Shown: positions 1 to 7,822 of the stretch, in pieces
Layout of the letters: each line of letters starts with the position of its first letter
Numbering within the stretch: position 1 is the stretch's first letter
Source of the DNA: Anaerolineae bacterium
GTDB lineage: Bacteria > Chloroflexota > Anaerolineae > Promineifilales > Promineifilaceae
Assembly: GCA_019637635.1 (NCBI GenBank)
Contig: JAHBVI010000012.1
Coordinates: 1-64,000, forward strand
Direction of reading: 5' to 3'
Length of the DNA stretch: 64,000 nucleotides
Program-made: the position numbers and the translations under genes
Notes under the pieces: model-generated
The model's input: only the letters and a program-made list of their open reading frames with translations
Database searches by the model: none
Told to the model about the DNA's origin: nothing

Positions 1-150
1 CCCTGATCCCGCGACGGCCCCCCTGGTGCCCGAAACTGTGTTTCAACCCCTCTCAGGAAAACACGGCCGTCCTCACGGATTTGCAGGTGGTGGCGGCAGC
101 AACTGGTATTGGAGTTTCAACCCCTCTCAGGAAAACACGGCCGTCCTCAC
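1..150. CRISPR. CRISPR array, truncated by window edge
   Basis: Two identical 37-bp repeats lie at 40-76 and 114-150. They begin GTTTCAACCCC and end CCTCAC. They are separated by a 37-bp spacer (77-113), and a second spacer (at least 39 bp) runs off the left edge. The repeat contains the palindrome ACGGCCGT, which is also very frequent elsewhere in this DNA. No further repeat follows position 150, so this is the leader-proximal or terminal end. The next genes include cas2, cas1 and an RT. Two repeats are few, but identity and equal spacing make the call safe. Confidence 0.93.
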
Positions 151-563
151 CGCAGTTATCCACAGTGGGATGAGCCATGTGAAACATGACCATTTTACAC
201 GTTTTTGTGGGTATTGTATACCACTGGCGGCCATTATTACGTCCAACTATACCTTCTTTCTCCCACCACTTTGCAATTTCCGAGGGTCTTGTTTTATCAT
301 CGCAAAAATGGCGGTTTCTTAACTTCTACTCATCTTTCACTGGCGGATCAAATCGTCAGTTTTCGTTATTTTTCGCCGTTTTTCGCACTCAATCGCTTTT
401 TCCGAGGGTCGCACACTCTTTTTCAGGCCAAAACTGTTTGGTTCTCTCCCTCTGTTTTGTTACATTGAAGGAAGAGACAAATGAGAAATTGAAAATGAGA
501 AGGAAGAAGGAAGCATCTCACTCATTTCTACCCTCTCATTTCTTACGGAAAAGGGTATCACCT
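151..563 (+). promoter_or_regulatory. Putative CRISPR leader with internal direct repeats
   Basis: About 410 bp of AT-rich DNA without a convincing gene separates the last repeat from the WYL gene. It holds a perfect DnaA-box-like TTATCCACA at 156-164. Two direct repeats are spaced about 116-122 bp: CACTGGCGG at 222-230 and 338-346, and TTCCGAGGGTC at 278-288 and 400-410. This suggests an old, decayed duplication inside the leader. Open frames crossing the region have no ribosome binding site and no recognisable domain. Confidence 0.55.
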
Positions 564-1997
564 ATGCTACTTGAAATGGTAGAACCAACCGTTATTACTC
601 ATAGCCAGGCACCAGAGCCTGACACCATTGAGTCGTGTTACCCTTTGACGCCATACTCTTTGATGTTGACGCTGGCGTATCTCCACTATTATACACCAGA
701 AAAGCTGCCTAAAGGACGTTTTATTTCTCCCACCCACTTGCGTAAATTGACGCAATGGATTGGCCGACCAATGCCCGACCTGCGTTCCATGCGCCAACAT
801 CCTCTGTTATCGGCTCATATAGCCATCCTGCATGTGGCCGGATTTCTCACAACCTCTGGTTCCAGAATAATCGTTGGCCCCCTCGCCACCCCCTGGTTAC
901 ATTCCCCATTCCCGGAGATGATCACCCATCTGCAAAAAGCAATTGCCTGCCCTACACGCTGGACACAGTCTGTTACCGAACTAGGGCTACAAGATACCCT
1001 CTCCATAGATTACGTGGTTTATTTGCAGCAAACTTTGGCACGCCAATGTACTGGCTCAATGGAAACTGCCTTTGCTACCTGGCTGGAGCCAGCATCGGAT
1101 GAAGTCTGGCAACTTTATCTACCCCGTGCCTTACCCCTATGGCTGCATTTTGACTTGCGCCAGTTGGGAACCTGGTCGCCGGATGAACCGCTCATTTGCA
1201 CCCCACTGACTATCGCTCTGGCTGTTCAACACGGGTACGGACAGGACACTATCCACTGGTTGTTGGAAAATGCAACTGGACAATCGCTGCCAACAGCACA
1301 GCAAATCCAACTCATTCAATGGTGCCGCCGCGCCCATATCTACCAGCAGCGTACCGTGCAATTACTCACTGTTCCACACCCCCGTTACATTGAACCAATT
1401 CGGCGACGAAAGGAATTCCGGGCAGCCATTATCGAACAGCTTTCCCCTCGTCACCTGGCCGTTCACACTGATAGTATTCCTGGGATAGGTAAATGGCTGT
1501 CCGCTCACGGATACCCCCTTTACCAACACTCAGTGCAGTCCGACAAAGCACCTGAAGAGACGGATTTGACTTATCAATGGCTTGGTCTACGCCTACTTAT
1601 TGGACTGGGGCAACTCATTCCTCTCCCCTACCCTACTCCACACCGTTTGCTGGACACGGTTAGTGAGCGACTGGCGGAAACAACAAAAAGTGAGCTGGAG
1701 GCAACGGCCGTCCGCATTCTGGAACAACTACGAGAAGCCATTCACGGCCGTGACGCCTTCTTCCCATCACAAAGACCAGTGTCCCCCACCCTAATCTCTA
1801 CCGTACAAAAGGCAATTGTCCAAGAAGCAACGCTCCTGATTACCTACCAGGCACTGGGTGACCACAAGCCAACGGCCCGGACACTTCAGCCACTATTTCT
1901 GGAAGAACGTGGGGCGCTTTTTTACCTCACTGCCTATTGTTTCCGCGCTGAAATGAACCTCACCTTTCGACTCGACCGTATTCACGATTGGGAGTAA
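564..1997 (+). CDS. WYL-domain protein, probable CRISPR-linked regulator
   Basis: 477 aa. The ATG at 564 follows GGAAAAGGG, and longer upstream frames run through the leader. The last ~45 residues match the WYL ligand-sensing domain: an RTLQPLFLEE strand, then LFYLTAYCF, and a closing FRLDRIHDW. The N-terminal ~400 residues are not recognised; they are rich in Leu, His and Pro and show no obvious DNA-binding helix. WYL proteins commonly regulate defence loci and can bind nucleotides or nucleic acid. Its place between the array leader and cas2 suggests control of the array or the adaptation genes; that role is inferred. It is the only plus-strand gene here apart from the four-helix protein. 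Confidence 0.8.
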   Translation: MLLEMVEPTVITHSQAPEPDTIESCYPLTPYSLMLTLAYLHYYTPEKLPKGRFISPTHLRKLTQWIGRPMPDLRSMRQHPLLSAHIAILHVAGFLTTSGSRIIVGPLATPWLHSPFPEMITHLQKAIACPTRWTQSVTELGLQDTLSIDYVVYLQQTLARQCTGSMETAFATWLEPASDEVWQLYLPRALPLWLHFDLRQLGTWSPDEPLICTPLTIALAVQHGYGQDTIHWLLENATGQSLPTAQQIQLIQWCRRAHIYQQRTVQLLTVPHPRYIEPIRRRKEFRAAIIEQLSPRHLAVHTDSIPGIGKWLSAHGYPLYQHSVQSDKAPEETDLTYQWLGLRLLIGLGQLIPLPYPTPHRLLDTVSERLAETTKSELEATAVRILEQLREAIHGRDAFFPSQRPVSPTLISTVQKAIVQEATLLITYQALGDHKPTARTLQPLFLEERGALFYLTAYCFRAEMNLTFRLDRIHDWE

Positions 1998-1998
1998 A

Positions 1999-2069
1999 TA
2001 AGAAATGAGAAAGGAAAAGGGAGAAGGAAGAATTTCTCATTTCTCCCTTCTCATTTCTCCCTTCTCCCT
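1999..2069. repeat. Heptamer array (TTCTCAT/TTCTCCC type)
   Basis: The spacer between the WYL gene and cas2 is made of imperfect 7-bp units such as GAGAAAT, GAGAAGG and, on the other strand, TTCTCAT and TTCTCCC. The same units fill the other spacers between 2 kb and 12.7 kb (2360-2397, 2812-2883, 3333-3393, 4032-4095, 4345-4402, 5474-5608, 6510-6582, 7765-7813 and 9855-9905). Confidence 0.8.
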
Positions 2070-2070
2070 A

Positions 2071-2349
2071 CTACACAATAGACACAATCCCCAACGAGCG
2101 AGCCATGTCGTAACCCATTACTTCAATTTTATCTACAGCATCCAAAGGTAGAGGATAAAAGCGAATACTCTCCATCTCCTTTGGTTTCACATATCGTCGC
2201 AACTCCTGCTTCATTTTGCGCAACTGTTGCGGCGTCAAATCACATTCAAAAACACTAAACTGCACACGATAACCATATCCTTCCATAATGGTAGCTACTT
2301 TGCGCCGTCGTTTGTCATCGCTAATGTCATAACTGATTACCACCCGCAT
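2071..2349 (-). CDS. cas2: CRISPR-associated endonuclease Cas2
   Basis: 92 aa, normal Cas2 length. The start MRVVISYDIS at 2349 carries the conserved first beta strand with the Asp of the YDIS motif. It continues with KRRRKVATIMEGYGYRVQ and FSVFECDL, the typical ferredoxin-like core. A longer frame reaching 2466 only reads through the heptamer repeat. Cas2 dimers bridge Cas1 dimers in the spacer integration complex. The gene is the distal member of a minus-strand group with the RNase H-like gene, cas1 and the RT. Confidence 0.95.
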   Translation of the reverse strand: MRVVISYDISDDKRRRKVATIMEGYGYRVQFSVFECDLTPQQLRKMKQELRRYVKPKEMESIRFYPLPLDAVDKIEVMGYDMARSLGIVSIV

Positions 2350-2399
2350 ACGGTATACTCCTGAGAAATGAGAAATGAGAAATGAGAAGGGAGAAGGTG

Positions 2400-2807
2400 A
2401 TGGGAACTTGGGCAAATTATGGTGAATGGATAGAACAGTGCTCAGATTATTTGAAGCGTGACCCAATATGGAAATTTACAGCTTATCCTAAGTCGCTATG
2501 GCTGTTTGATCTGGTTTGGCAAGATTGCGAAAAGCTGAAAAACTCTTTTCAAGGTGAACATTTGGTCAGACAGCTGATACGCAGTACGGATTCAGTTAGC
2601 GCCAACATAGATGAGGGATTCGGGCGCGGCATGGAACGTCAAGAGTATACCTATTACCTTCGGATAGCGTTGGGTTCCGCACGTGAAACACGCAGCCGCT
2701 ACTTCAAATTGCGCCATGCCCTACCATCTGATGTTGTTGAACATCGCACACAGCTTTGTAGTGAAATCATCGCCTTACTTACAAGCGCCATAAACCGCCG
2801 CCGATAG
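2400..2807 (+). CDS. Four-helix-bundle protein (23S rRNA intervening-sequence family)
   Basis: 135 aa from ATG 2400, preceded by GGGAGAAGGTG. The sequence KNSFQGEHLVRQLIRSTDSV, the SANIDEGFGRG block and the YYLRIALGSARETR helix are the signature of the small four-helix-bundle family (TIGR02436, the S23/IVP proteins). Members occur next to many mobile or variable loci and have no proven enzymatic role. It is oriented against the flanking cas genes and sits between two heptamer arrays, so it looks like an inserted cargo gene and not part of the cas transcript. Confidence 0.85.
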   Translation: MGTWANYGEWIEQCSDYLKRDPIWKFTAYPKSLWLFDLVWQDCEKLKNSFQGEHLVRQLIRSTDSVSANIDEGFGRGMERQEYTYYLRIALGSARETRSRYFKLRHALPSDVVEHRTQLCSEIIALLTSAINRRR

Positions 2808-2811
2808 TCCT

Positions 2812-2883
2812 TCTCATTTCTCCCTTCTCATTTCTCCCTTCTCATTTCTCCCTTCTCATTTCTCCCTTCTCATTTCTCCCTTC
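2812..2883. repeat. Heptamer array, alternating TTCTCAT and TTCTCCC
   Basis: The most regular stretch of the 7-bp units: TTCTCAT and TTCTCCC alternate about five times, i.e. a 14-bp higher-order period. It overlaps the 3' end of the RNase H-like gene, whose last residues (KGEMRREK) are encoded by it. Confidence 0.85.
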
Positions 2884-3323
2884 ATACTTCTTAACCAAGC
2901 TGGTTGTGACGGTTGCATCTGCACAATACGGCCGGCTAATGCTTCGGTGGCCAATGCATCGGCCAGGCAGTTAAGTTCACGAGGGACATGGCGAAACGAA
3001 ACGGTGGAAAATAATCCTGCCATTTTGCACGTTTCTTGATGTAGCCGTTTGAGTCGGCCGCTGAGTACCCGGCTGCGACCTGACATCTGGCGCACCACAA
3101 CTTCAGAATCGGAGACGATCTCTACCACATCTACGCCTAACCGACGTGCTAACGCCAACCCCAATAAGGTAGCATGATATTCCGCTTCATTATTGGTCAT
3201 TTGCGGTAGCCGACGACTCCACCAGCCTAAAAAGTATCCCTCCGACGTTCGCGCCACTGCTGCCGCACCTGCATATTCTGTTCCCGAAACCGCGCCATCT
3301 ACAAAAATGGATACTGTTTTCAT
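2856..3323 (-). CDS. RNase HI-like protein (RVT_3 type)
   Basis: 155 aa. It has the RNase H fold with its acidic residues visible: Asp in IFVDGA (about residue 9), Glu in NNEAEYHA (about 46), Asp in IVSDSEVV (about 70) and Asp in NCLADALA (about 122). RNase HI enzymes cleave RNA in RNA-DNA hybrids; the RVT_3 subgroup is often of unknown substrate. It lies in the same orientation as cas2, cas1 and the RT, so removal of RNA after reverse transcription of spacer precursors is a reasonable inference. The final residues run into the heptamer array, so the original C-terminus may have been altered. It could also be an ordinary housekeeping RNase H paralogue. Confidence 0.85.
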   Translation of the reverse strand: MKTVSIFVDGAVSGTEYAGAAAVARTSEGYFLGWWSRRLPQMTNNEAEYHATLLGLALARRLGVDVVEIVSDSEVVVRQMSGRSRVLSGRLKRLHQETCKMAGLFSTVSFRHVPRELNCLADALATEALAGRIVQMQPSQPAWLRSMKGEMRREK

Positions 3324-3332
3324 TGCTTAAAT

Positions 3333-3401
3333 CAAGAAGGAAGAAATGAGAAGGGAGAAGTGAGAGCTTCTTATTTCTCCCTTCTCATTTCTTCCTTTAT
3401 C
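3333..3401. repeat. Heptamer array between RNase H-like and membrane-protein genes
   Basis: GAGAAATGAGAAGGGAGAAG-type units on the plus strand are followed by their reverse complement, TTCTCCCTTCTCATTTCTTCC. The two halves could pair as a long imperfect hairpin. Confidence 0.7.
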
Positions 3402-4013
3402 TCAATCTCCGAAATAATCTTCTTGAAAGTTCTCCTCCCCATTAGCCCGGCTGCGGTTATAAGCCGGGTCCCGCAGGGGTGCCCGCCGCGGGCGGTTGGT
3501 ATTGGTTGTGTAACCACGGTTATGCATGAGGCGGTCGGCCGCCACCGAACTGGAACCAATTAACAAGAGGCGCGTCAACCACACCAGAACAGCCACAAAA
3601 ATGGGGGCATAAAATAACATGGCGTCACGAGAAATTTGGGAGGCGCCCACTGGCCGTGGGGCCATAACCAGCGCTACAGCATACCAGGTCATGACCGCAT
3701 TCATGCCGGCTCCTAAAAACCAGGCGCCTAACAACAGCCATACTTCTCTTGGCTCATCTTGCAGCGATTGCTGGGGCGTAAACATACGTACCACACCGGC
3801 AAAATCAATGCTGCAAAAAGCAAAAGCCAATATAGCCGCCCACTCAATTCCTAAAAATCGGTGGCCGCTCATCAAATCCATCAAGGCAAAACGAGTTGTA
3901 TCAAAGTTGAAAACCTCAAAGCCAATTAAAGCCGTGACCATTATCAAGGCTATTGTCGTCCCGCGCCCCTTTGTCCACCAATCTCTATTCCAGGCTGTAC
4001 TCCATTTGCTCAT
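3402..4013 (-). CDS. Predicted membrane protein with four or more TM helices
   Basis: 203 aa from ATG 4013, with GGAGG five bases upstream; an earlier ATG at 4025 lacks this. Hydrophobic segments include TTIALIMVTALIGFEVF, IEWAAILAFAFCSIDFAGVV, EVWLLLGAWFLGAGMNAVMT and APIFVAVLVWLTRLLLIG. The tail is polar, basic and disordered, ending in acidic EENFQEDYFGD. I do not recognise the family. It lies between the RNase H-like and RemA-like genes inside the Cas1/RT block, on the same strand, suggesting co-transcription. It could anchor an accessory activity to the membrane; that is a guess. Confidence 0.75.
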   Translation of the reverse strand: MSKWSTAWNRDWWTKGRGTTIALIMVTALIGFEVFNFDTTRFALMDLMSGHRFLGIEWAAILAFAFCSIDFAGVVRMFTPQQSLQDEPREVWLLLGAWFLGAGMNAVMTWYAVALVMAPRPVGASQISRDAMLFYAPIFVAVLVWLTRLLLIGSSSVAADRLMHNRGYTTNTNRPRRAPLRDPAYNRSRANGEENFQEDYFGD

Positions 4014-4066
4014 GCTCGCCTCCAAAAATAGAAATGAGAAATGAGAAATGAGAAGAGTCGCCTCTT

Positions 4067-4318
4067 CTAATTTCTAATTTCTCTCTTCTCATTCTTCAAC
4101 AAACTCACCACCTCTTCAAGTGTTAACGGCGTAATCACTGCATGACCACTATCCAGAACTAAGACCGTTTGCCGCTTCTGCCCGCCGGTAAGCACCACAA
4201 CTTGCGAGAGCGGCATATCCCGTATCATGCGTCGGATAGGGGCAGATTCGATGTGGGCCACAGCCACTATTCGGGTGGCATCTACTAGCCCATCCTCTGC
4301 GATTGGTATCCAGTTCAT
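4067..4318 (-). CDS. RemA/DUF370-like small DNA-binding protein
   Basis: 83 aa. The core ATRIVAVAHIESAPIRRMI, followed by a loop and VLVLDSGHAVITPLTLEEVV, matches the RemA/DUF370 pattern (NRI.A...ESAPIKR.I, then VMDSGH.VLS). RemA is a small oligomeric DNA-binding regulator of biofilm matrix genes in Bacillus. Most of the N-terminal strand is present. The last residues (KNEKREIRN) are encoded by the heptamer array, so the natural C-terminus may differ. It sits between the membrane protein and cas1. A role in regulating or organising the cas block is inferred from position only. Confidence 0.7.
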   Translation of the reverse strand: MNWIPIAEDGLVDATRIVAVAHIESAPIRRMIRDMPLSQVVVLTGGQKRQTVLVLDSGHAVITPLTLEEVVSLLKNEKREIRN

Positions 4319-4400
4319 CTTGATTGTCCCGACAGGAAAAGGCAGAAGAAGAAGGGAGAATGCTTATTTCTCCCTTCTCCTTTCTCATTTCTCCCTTCTC

Positions 4401-5459
4401 CTACTTCGCTCGCATCGGCTCATAAGAGCCATCATGTCCGGTTACCACTCGTGCCAACCGCCGCGCCTGAAGGACAATAGCCTGCTGGAGTGTGGTTTCC
4501 CCACCCGGCCCGGCCAGCGGATGATATAATCTGGTGCCAAGTCGGCTGCCATAGGCTTGCATCACACGCGCCATGCCATCTTCACCCAATTCCACCGGTC
4601 GCTGTTTATCCCCTGTCCGGGTGAATTCATTGGGGCGTATACTGCCGCGGTTGACCAGCTCCAGGCAGAGGGAATCCGCAATGAGAGGCCGCCATTCCTC
4701 CATCAAATCTAAAGCCAGTGACGGCCGTCCCGGATGGACTTCATGGAAAAAGCCCATGAACACATCCAGCCCCACTGTCTGCACGGCTGCCCGCACATCC
4801 TTTAGCAGCAGGCTGTAGGCAAAACTCAACAGCGCATTAAAGGGATCTGGCGGTGGGTGATATTCCCGCCGTTCAAATCCCCATCCGCGATCCAGCAAAC
4901 TGCGCAGGGCATCAAAATAGTAAGCCGCCGCCTTTCCTTCATACCCGCGCAAGGAATCCAGATTAGTCGCCTGCTGTGCCGCCTGCTGCATTTGCATCAT
5001 ACCTGCCAGAGAACGTTCAAAGAGCCCCCGATCCCGCACATACACCGCTTCGCCCTGTCTCTGGTCACGTCCCCCTGTTTCCAGCCGCCGCACCTGCCGC
5101 TGCAAAACCACACGCTGGTTATGAATCTTGCCATCTACAATAGCCCGCGCCACCGGCAGCGCCAGGCTGCCGCTGTCCTTCTGCTGTAACTGTTTTTGCC
5201 GCAGTTGCACATGGCCGGAGGTGTCAGCCTCCAGCCGCAGACGAAATTTGCCATAGCTGGACAAAAAGACCACATCCACCTGCCGCTCCACCAGGCTGAC
5301 CATGGTTTGGGTGGTGATCTGCACATTCCCCATGACGACCACTTGCTCCACCTGGTTCATCGGAAACTCTTCCAATGTCTGCCCCTCTTTACTGACAACC
5401 AGACGTTCTCCCCGCTTGCGCACCATCGCGCCCTGTTCTTTTACATAGACCGTTGTCAT
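4401..5459 (-). CDS. cas1: CRISPR-associated integrase Cas1
   Basis: 352 aa from ATG 5459 after a good TATGGAGG site; a longer frame to 5603 only translates heptamer repeats. The N-terminal beta domain starts TTVYVKEQGAMVRKRGERL. The alpha domain has the expected acidic and His sites: Glu in RGYEGKAAAYYF, His in MGFFHEVHPGRPSLALDLMEEW, and Asp/Glu in the same helix. The catalytic metal site looks intact. Cas1 integrates new spacers with Cas2. The RT gene lies immediately upstream, separated by about 140 bp of repeats. In many RT systems the two are fused; here they are separate proteins. Confidence 0.96.
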   Translation of the reverse strand: MTTVYVKEQGAMVRKRGERLVVSKEGQTLEEFPMNQVEQVVVMGNVQITTQTMVSLVERQVDVVFLSSYGKFRLRLEADTSGHVQLRQKQLQQKDSGSLALPVARAIVDGKIHNQRVVLQRQVRRLETGGRDQRQGEAVYVRDRGLFERSLAGMMQMQQAAQQATNLDSLRGYEGKAAAYYFDALRSLLDRGWGFERREYHPPPDPFNALLSFAYSLLLKDVRAAVQTVGLDVFMGFFHEVHPGRPSLALDLMEEWRPLIADSLCLELVNRGSIRPNEFTRTGDKQRPVELGEDGMARVMQAYGSRLGTRLYHPLAGPGGETTLQQAIVLQARRLARVVTGHDGSYEPMRAK

Positions 5460-5473
5460 CGTTTGCCTCCATA

Positions 5474-5608
5474 AAATGAGAAATGAGAAATAAGAAATGA
5501 GAAATGAGAAATCTCCCCCCTCTCCCTTCTCCCCTCTCCCTTCTCCCTTCTCCCTTCTCCCTTCTCCCCTCTCCCTTCTCCCTTCTTCCTTCTCCCTTCT
5601 CACTTCTT
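5474..5608. repeat. Longest heptamer array, between cas1 and RT
   Basis: About 130 bp, almost pure polypyrimidine on the plus strand: CCCTTCTC and CTCCCTTCTC units follow TGAGAAATGAGAAATAAG units. Purine/pyrimidine asymmetry is extreme. The RT stop codon overlaps its edge. Confidence 0.85.
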
Positions 5609-6499
5609 CACTTGATACATTTCTCCCTTAACAAAAAACCAGCCGACAAATAGAAAACCTTTGTCAAAGTTGGTAATACCGGTCTTGTCCTGGTGCATAC
5701 TCAAGCCAATCCGTTTGAGATTGGCCGCGGCCCAATATCTGGCCCATTTAATCGCCGTCTGATGCTGGGCGAGGATGACAAAATCATCGGCATAACGTAC
5801 CAGCGTAATACTGCGTTGCTGCATCGCCTGGTCAAAAGAATGCAGGTACATGTTGCATAGCAGGGGCGATAGGGCGCTGCCCTGAGAGGTGCTGGCTGTG
5901 GTCTGGTCTGGACGCCAGGCATTGCCAATTTTGGCGTTCAACCAGAGCCGGATTAATTCCCGAATGGCCCGGGGCACATGCCAACGGGCCAACTGCTTGA
6001 GAACAATGCCGTTGCGCATCTGCCCGAAACAATCCTTAATATCAGCGTCCAGCACCCAAAAAGCACCCTGTTCTCTGGCCTGGGCAATGGCCATGGCCGC
6101 ATCTCTGGTGGAGCGGCCGTGCCGAAAGCCAAAACTGCATGGTAAAAACTGCCGGTCAAAAACCGGCTCCAGATAATCATAGGTGGCGCGCTGCGCCACC
6201 CGATCCCGTATCGTCCACAACGTCAAAGGCCGCCAGTTGGTATCTCCCTTAGGCACCAGAATCTGTTTCACCGGCTGCGGCCGATACTGTCCATTGACCA
6301 ACTCCAGGTGTAATCGGTGCAGGTTCTGTTCCAATTCGGTTTCAAACTGGGCAATTGTTTGCCCGTCGGAACCACTGCCGCCCTGATTACCACGCACGGC
6401 GGTCCAGGCCCGGCGTAGGGCATCTTCCGAATACGCCGATTGCCAGGGGCCATAAGGCGACTGTAAATGAGTGATGAGTGATGGGAATTTTGCTTTCAT
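5600..6499 (-). CDS. CRISPR-associated group II intron-like reverse transcriptase
   Basis: 299 aa from ATG 6499; a frame to 6559 reads through repeats. RT motifs run in order: RPLTLWTIRDRVAQRA, FGFRHGRSTRDA, the metal-binding VLDADIKDCF, TSQGSALSPLLCNMYL, and the active site VRYADDFVIL, followed by GLSMHQDKTGITNF and FLFVGW. The YADD box is intact. There is no maturase or endonuclease domain, so it is not a complete group II intron ORF. Next to cas1 and cas2 it fits the type III RT-Cas1 adaptation modules known to acquire spacers from RNA. Separation of RT from Cas1 into two proteins is a known but less common form. Confidence 0.93.
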   Translation of the reverse strand: MKAKFPSLITHLQSPYGPWQSAYSEDALRRAWTAVRGNQGGSGSDGQTIAQFETELEQNLHRLHLELVNGQYRPQPVKQILVPKGDTNWRPLTLWTIRDRVAQRATYDYLEPVFDRQFLPCSFGFRHGRSTRDAAMAIAQAREQGAFWVLDADIKDCFGQMRNGIVLKQLARWHVPRAIRELIRLWLNAKIGNAWRPDQTTASTSQGSALSPLLCNMYLHSFDQAMQQRSITLVRYADDFVILAQHQTAIKWARYWAAANLKRIGLSMHQDKTGITNFDKGFLFVGWFFVKGEMYQVKK

Positions 6500-6509
6500 A
6501 CCTTTCACA

Positions 6510-6582
6510 AGAGAGAAGGGAAAAGGGAGAAATGAGAAGGGAGAATTCTTATTTCTCACTTCTCACTTCTCATTTCTCATCT
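6510..6582. repeat. Heptamer array between RT and GTPase genes
   Basis: GAGAAATGAGAAGGGAG units followed by TTCTCACTTCTCACTTCTC units. This continues the pattern from the cas block into the neighbouring membrane-remodelling cluster. Confidence 0.7.
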
Positions 6583-7748
6583 CCTACTTCTTCCACTTCA
6601 AGCACTTCATCTTCTGGATAGGCAACGGCCGTCACCCATTTCGGACGCCGCCGGAATTTCTGCTGCAACCAGACTCTCGTCTGTGTCCGACCCTGTTGCA
6701 GGCGCTCGCGTGGCCGCATGATTAACCGGCCGAAGGGAGCCTTCGCCCCGGCTTCATAGTACCGAATTGCCGCTTCCCCGATCAGAAATGTCATCGCGCC
6801 GCTGAGTAGCCCGGCTACTGCCCAACCAACGAAGGGGATAAACTTCACCAGCGCCAGCGCCACATAACGAATCCCCAACGACCCCACCACCGTCCCCACC
6901 ACCTCTCGATTGAGACTGCCGGTAGGCACAAAGCCATAAGCAGCGCCCACACGCATGACTACCCCCACCTGAATCATCACCTGGAAGGGCAGGTCCAGCA
7001 GTGGTACTGGCTGCACCCCTACCACCCCCGAGAGCAGCACCGCCTGGCGAATGACCCGGCGGGCTGCATGGCGGCGCAGGCCACGCAATTCCCGGCCCAA
7101 CGGTACCGCCAGCCGGGGCACAGCATCCAACATGGCCGGGAGCAGCCGGTCTTCTACATTGTGCCCGGTATGCGCTGAGATGGGGATCACGGGCATGCCT
7201 AGTTTGTCACAGGCTTCCTGGGCAATCACCACCTCCTCCGTAACCAGATCACACTTATTGAGGGCAGCTAGTAAGGGTTTGCCGGTAGCCCGCAGCGCCG
7301 CCACCCAACGGTAGTCATCAGCAGTTACACCAATGGTAGCATCCAGCAAATAGATGACTAGCGCGGGATCCCCCAGGTTCAACATCATGTCCGGGTAGGA
7401 CGGGCCAGCTTCCACCAGACAGGGCGGTAAGTCGGCCAGCACAAAAACACCCAATGATTCCAGACGCAGGTCTGCTTCCAGTTCAAAAGCATCTGACACG
7501 GCCGTGCCTTCCCGACCAGAGATAACCCAACCACGTAATCGGTTAAAGAGCAAACTTTTACCCACACCAGGCAGGCCCACAAAAGCTACCCGCGCCTGAC
7601 TCTCTTGCCCGATTTCGGCCGCCAGGCCATCCCACTGCCACAAATCGCGCAGGCTATCAAACAACCCACCGCCAATGGACTCGGTCCAACGACCATGGCC
7701 TTTCCCGTTTCCTTTATCAGCTTCGTAATAGTCATATTCGTCATTCAT
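6570..7748 (-). CDS. Era/YihA-type GTPase with DUF697-like membrane tail
   Basis: 392 aa. G1 is GLPGVGKS (about residues 58-65), followed by SLLFNRLRG. The G3 region reads VLADLPPCLV, lacking the usual DxxG glycine. G4 is NKCD and G5 is ISAHT. The C-terminal half has a hydrophobic hairpin near ALVKFIPFVGWAVAGLLSG and TFLIGEAAIRYYEAG, typical of DUF697/GTPase-associated tails. Together with the coiled-coil, tubulin-like and VWA genes on the same strand it matches the GTPase component of the predicted FtsZ-like membrane-remodelling system of Makarova and Koonin. The altered G3 may change hydrolysis. Confidence 0.85.
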   Translation of the reverse strand: MNDEYDYYEADKGNGKGHGRWTESIGGGLFDSLRDLWQWDGLAAEIGQESQARVAFVGLPGVGKSLLFNRLRGWVISGREGTAVSDAFELEADLRLESLGVFVLADLPPCLVEAGPSYPDMMLNLGDPALVIYLLDATIGVTADDYRWVAALRATGKPLLAALNKCDLVTEEVVIAQEACDKLGMPVIPISAHTGHNVEDRLLPAMLDAVPRLAVPLGRELRGLRRHAARRVIRQAVLLSGVVGVQPVPLLDLPFQVMIQVGVVMRVGAAYGFVPTGSLNREVVGTVVGSLGIRYVALALVKFIPFVGWAVAGLLSGAMTFLIGEAAIRYYEAGAKAPFGRLIMRPRERLQQGRTQTRVWLQQKFRRRPKWVTAVAYPEDEVLEVEEVGDEK

Positions 7749-7822
7749 AAACCAAACTCCAGGGAGAAGGAAGAAAAGAGATAGGGGATTTTTCCCGTTT
7801 CTGCCTTCTCATTTCTTATTCT

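Noticed and set aside
156..164. Perfect DnaA box as evidence of a replication origin
   Set aside because: A single box, with no cluster, no dnaA or dnaN gene and no AT-rich unwinding element; kept only as a feature of the leader.
2350..2466. N-terminal extension of Cas2, and similar extensions of Cas1 (5460-5603) and RT (6500-6559)
   Set aside because: They translate heptamer repeats (MRREK-like or SFLISYFS-like sequence) and lack ribosome sites; internal ATGs match family starts.
5600..6499. RT as part of a group II intron
   Set aside because: No maturase X or endonuclease domain and no intron RNA boundaries seen; adjacent to cas1 and cas2.
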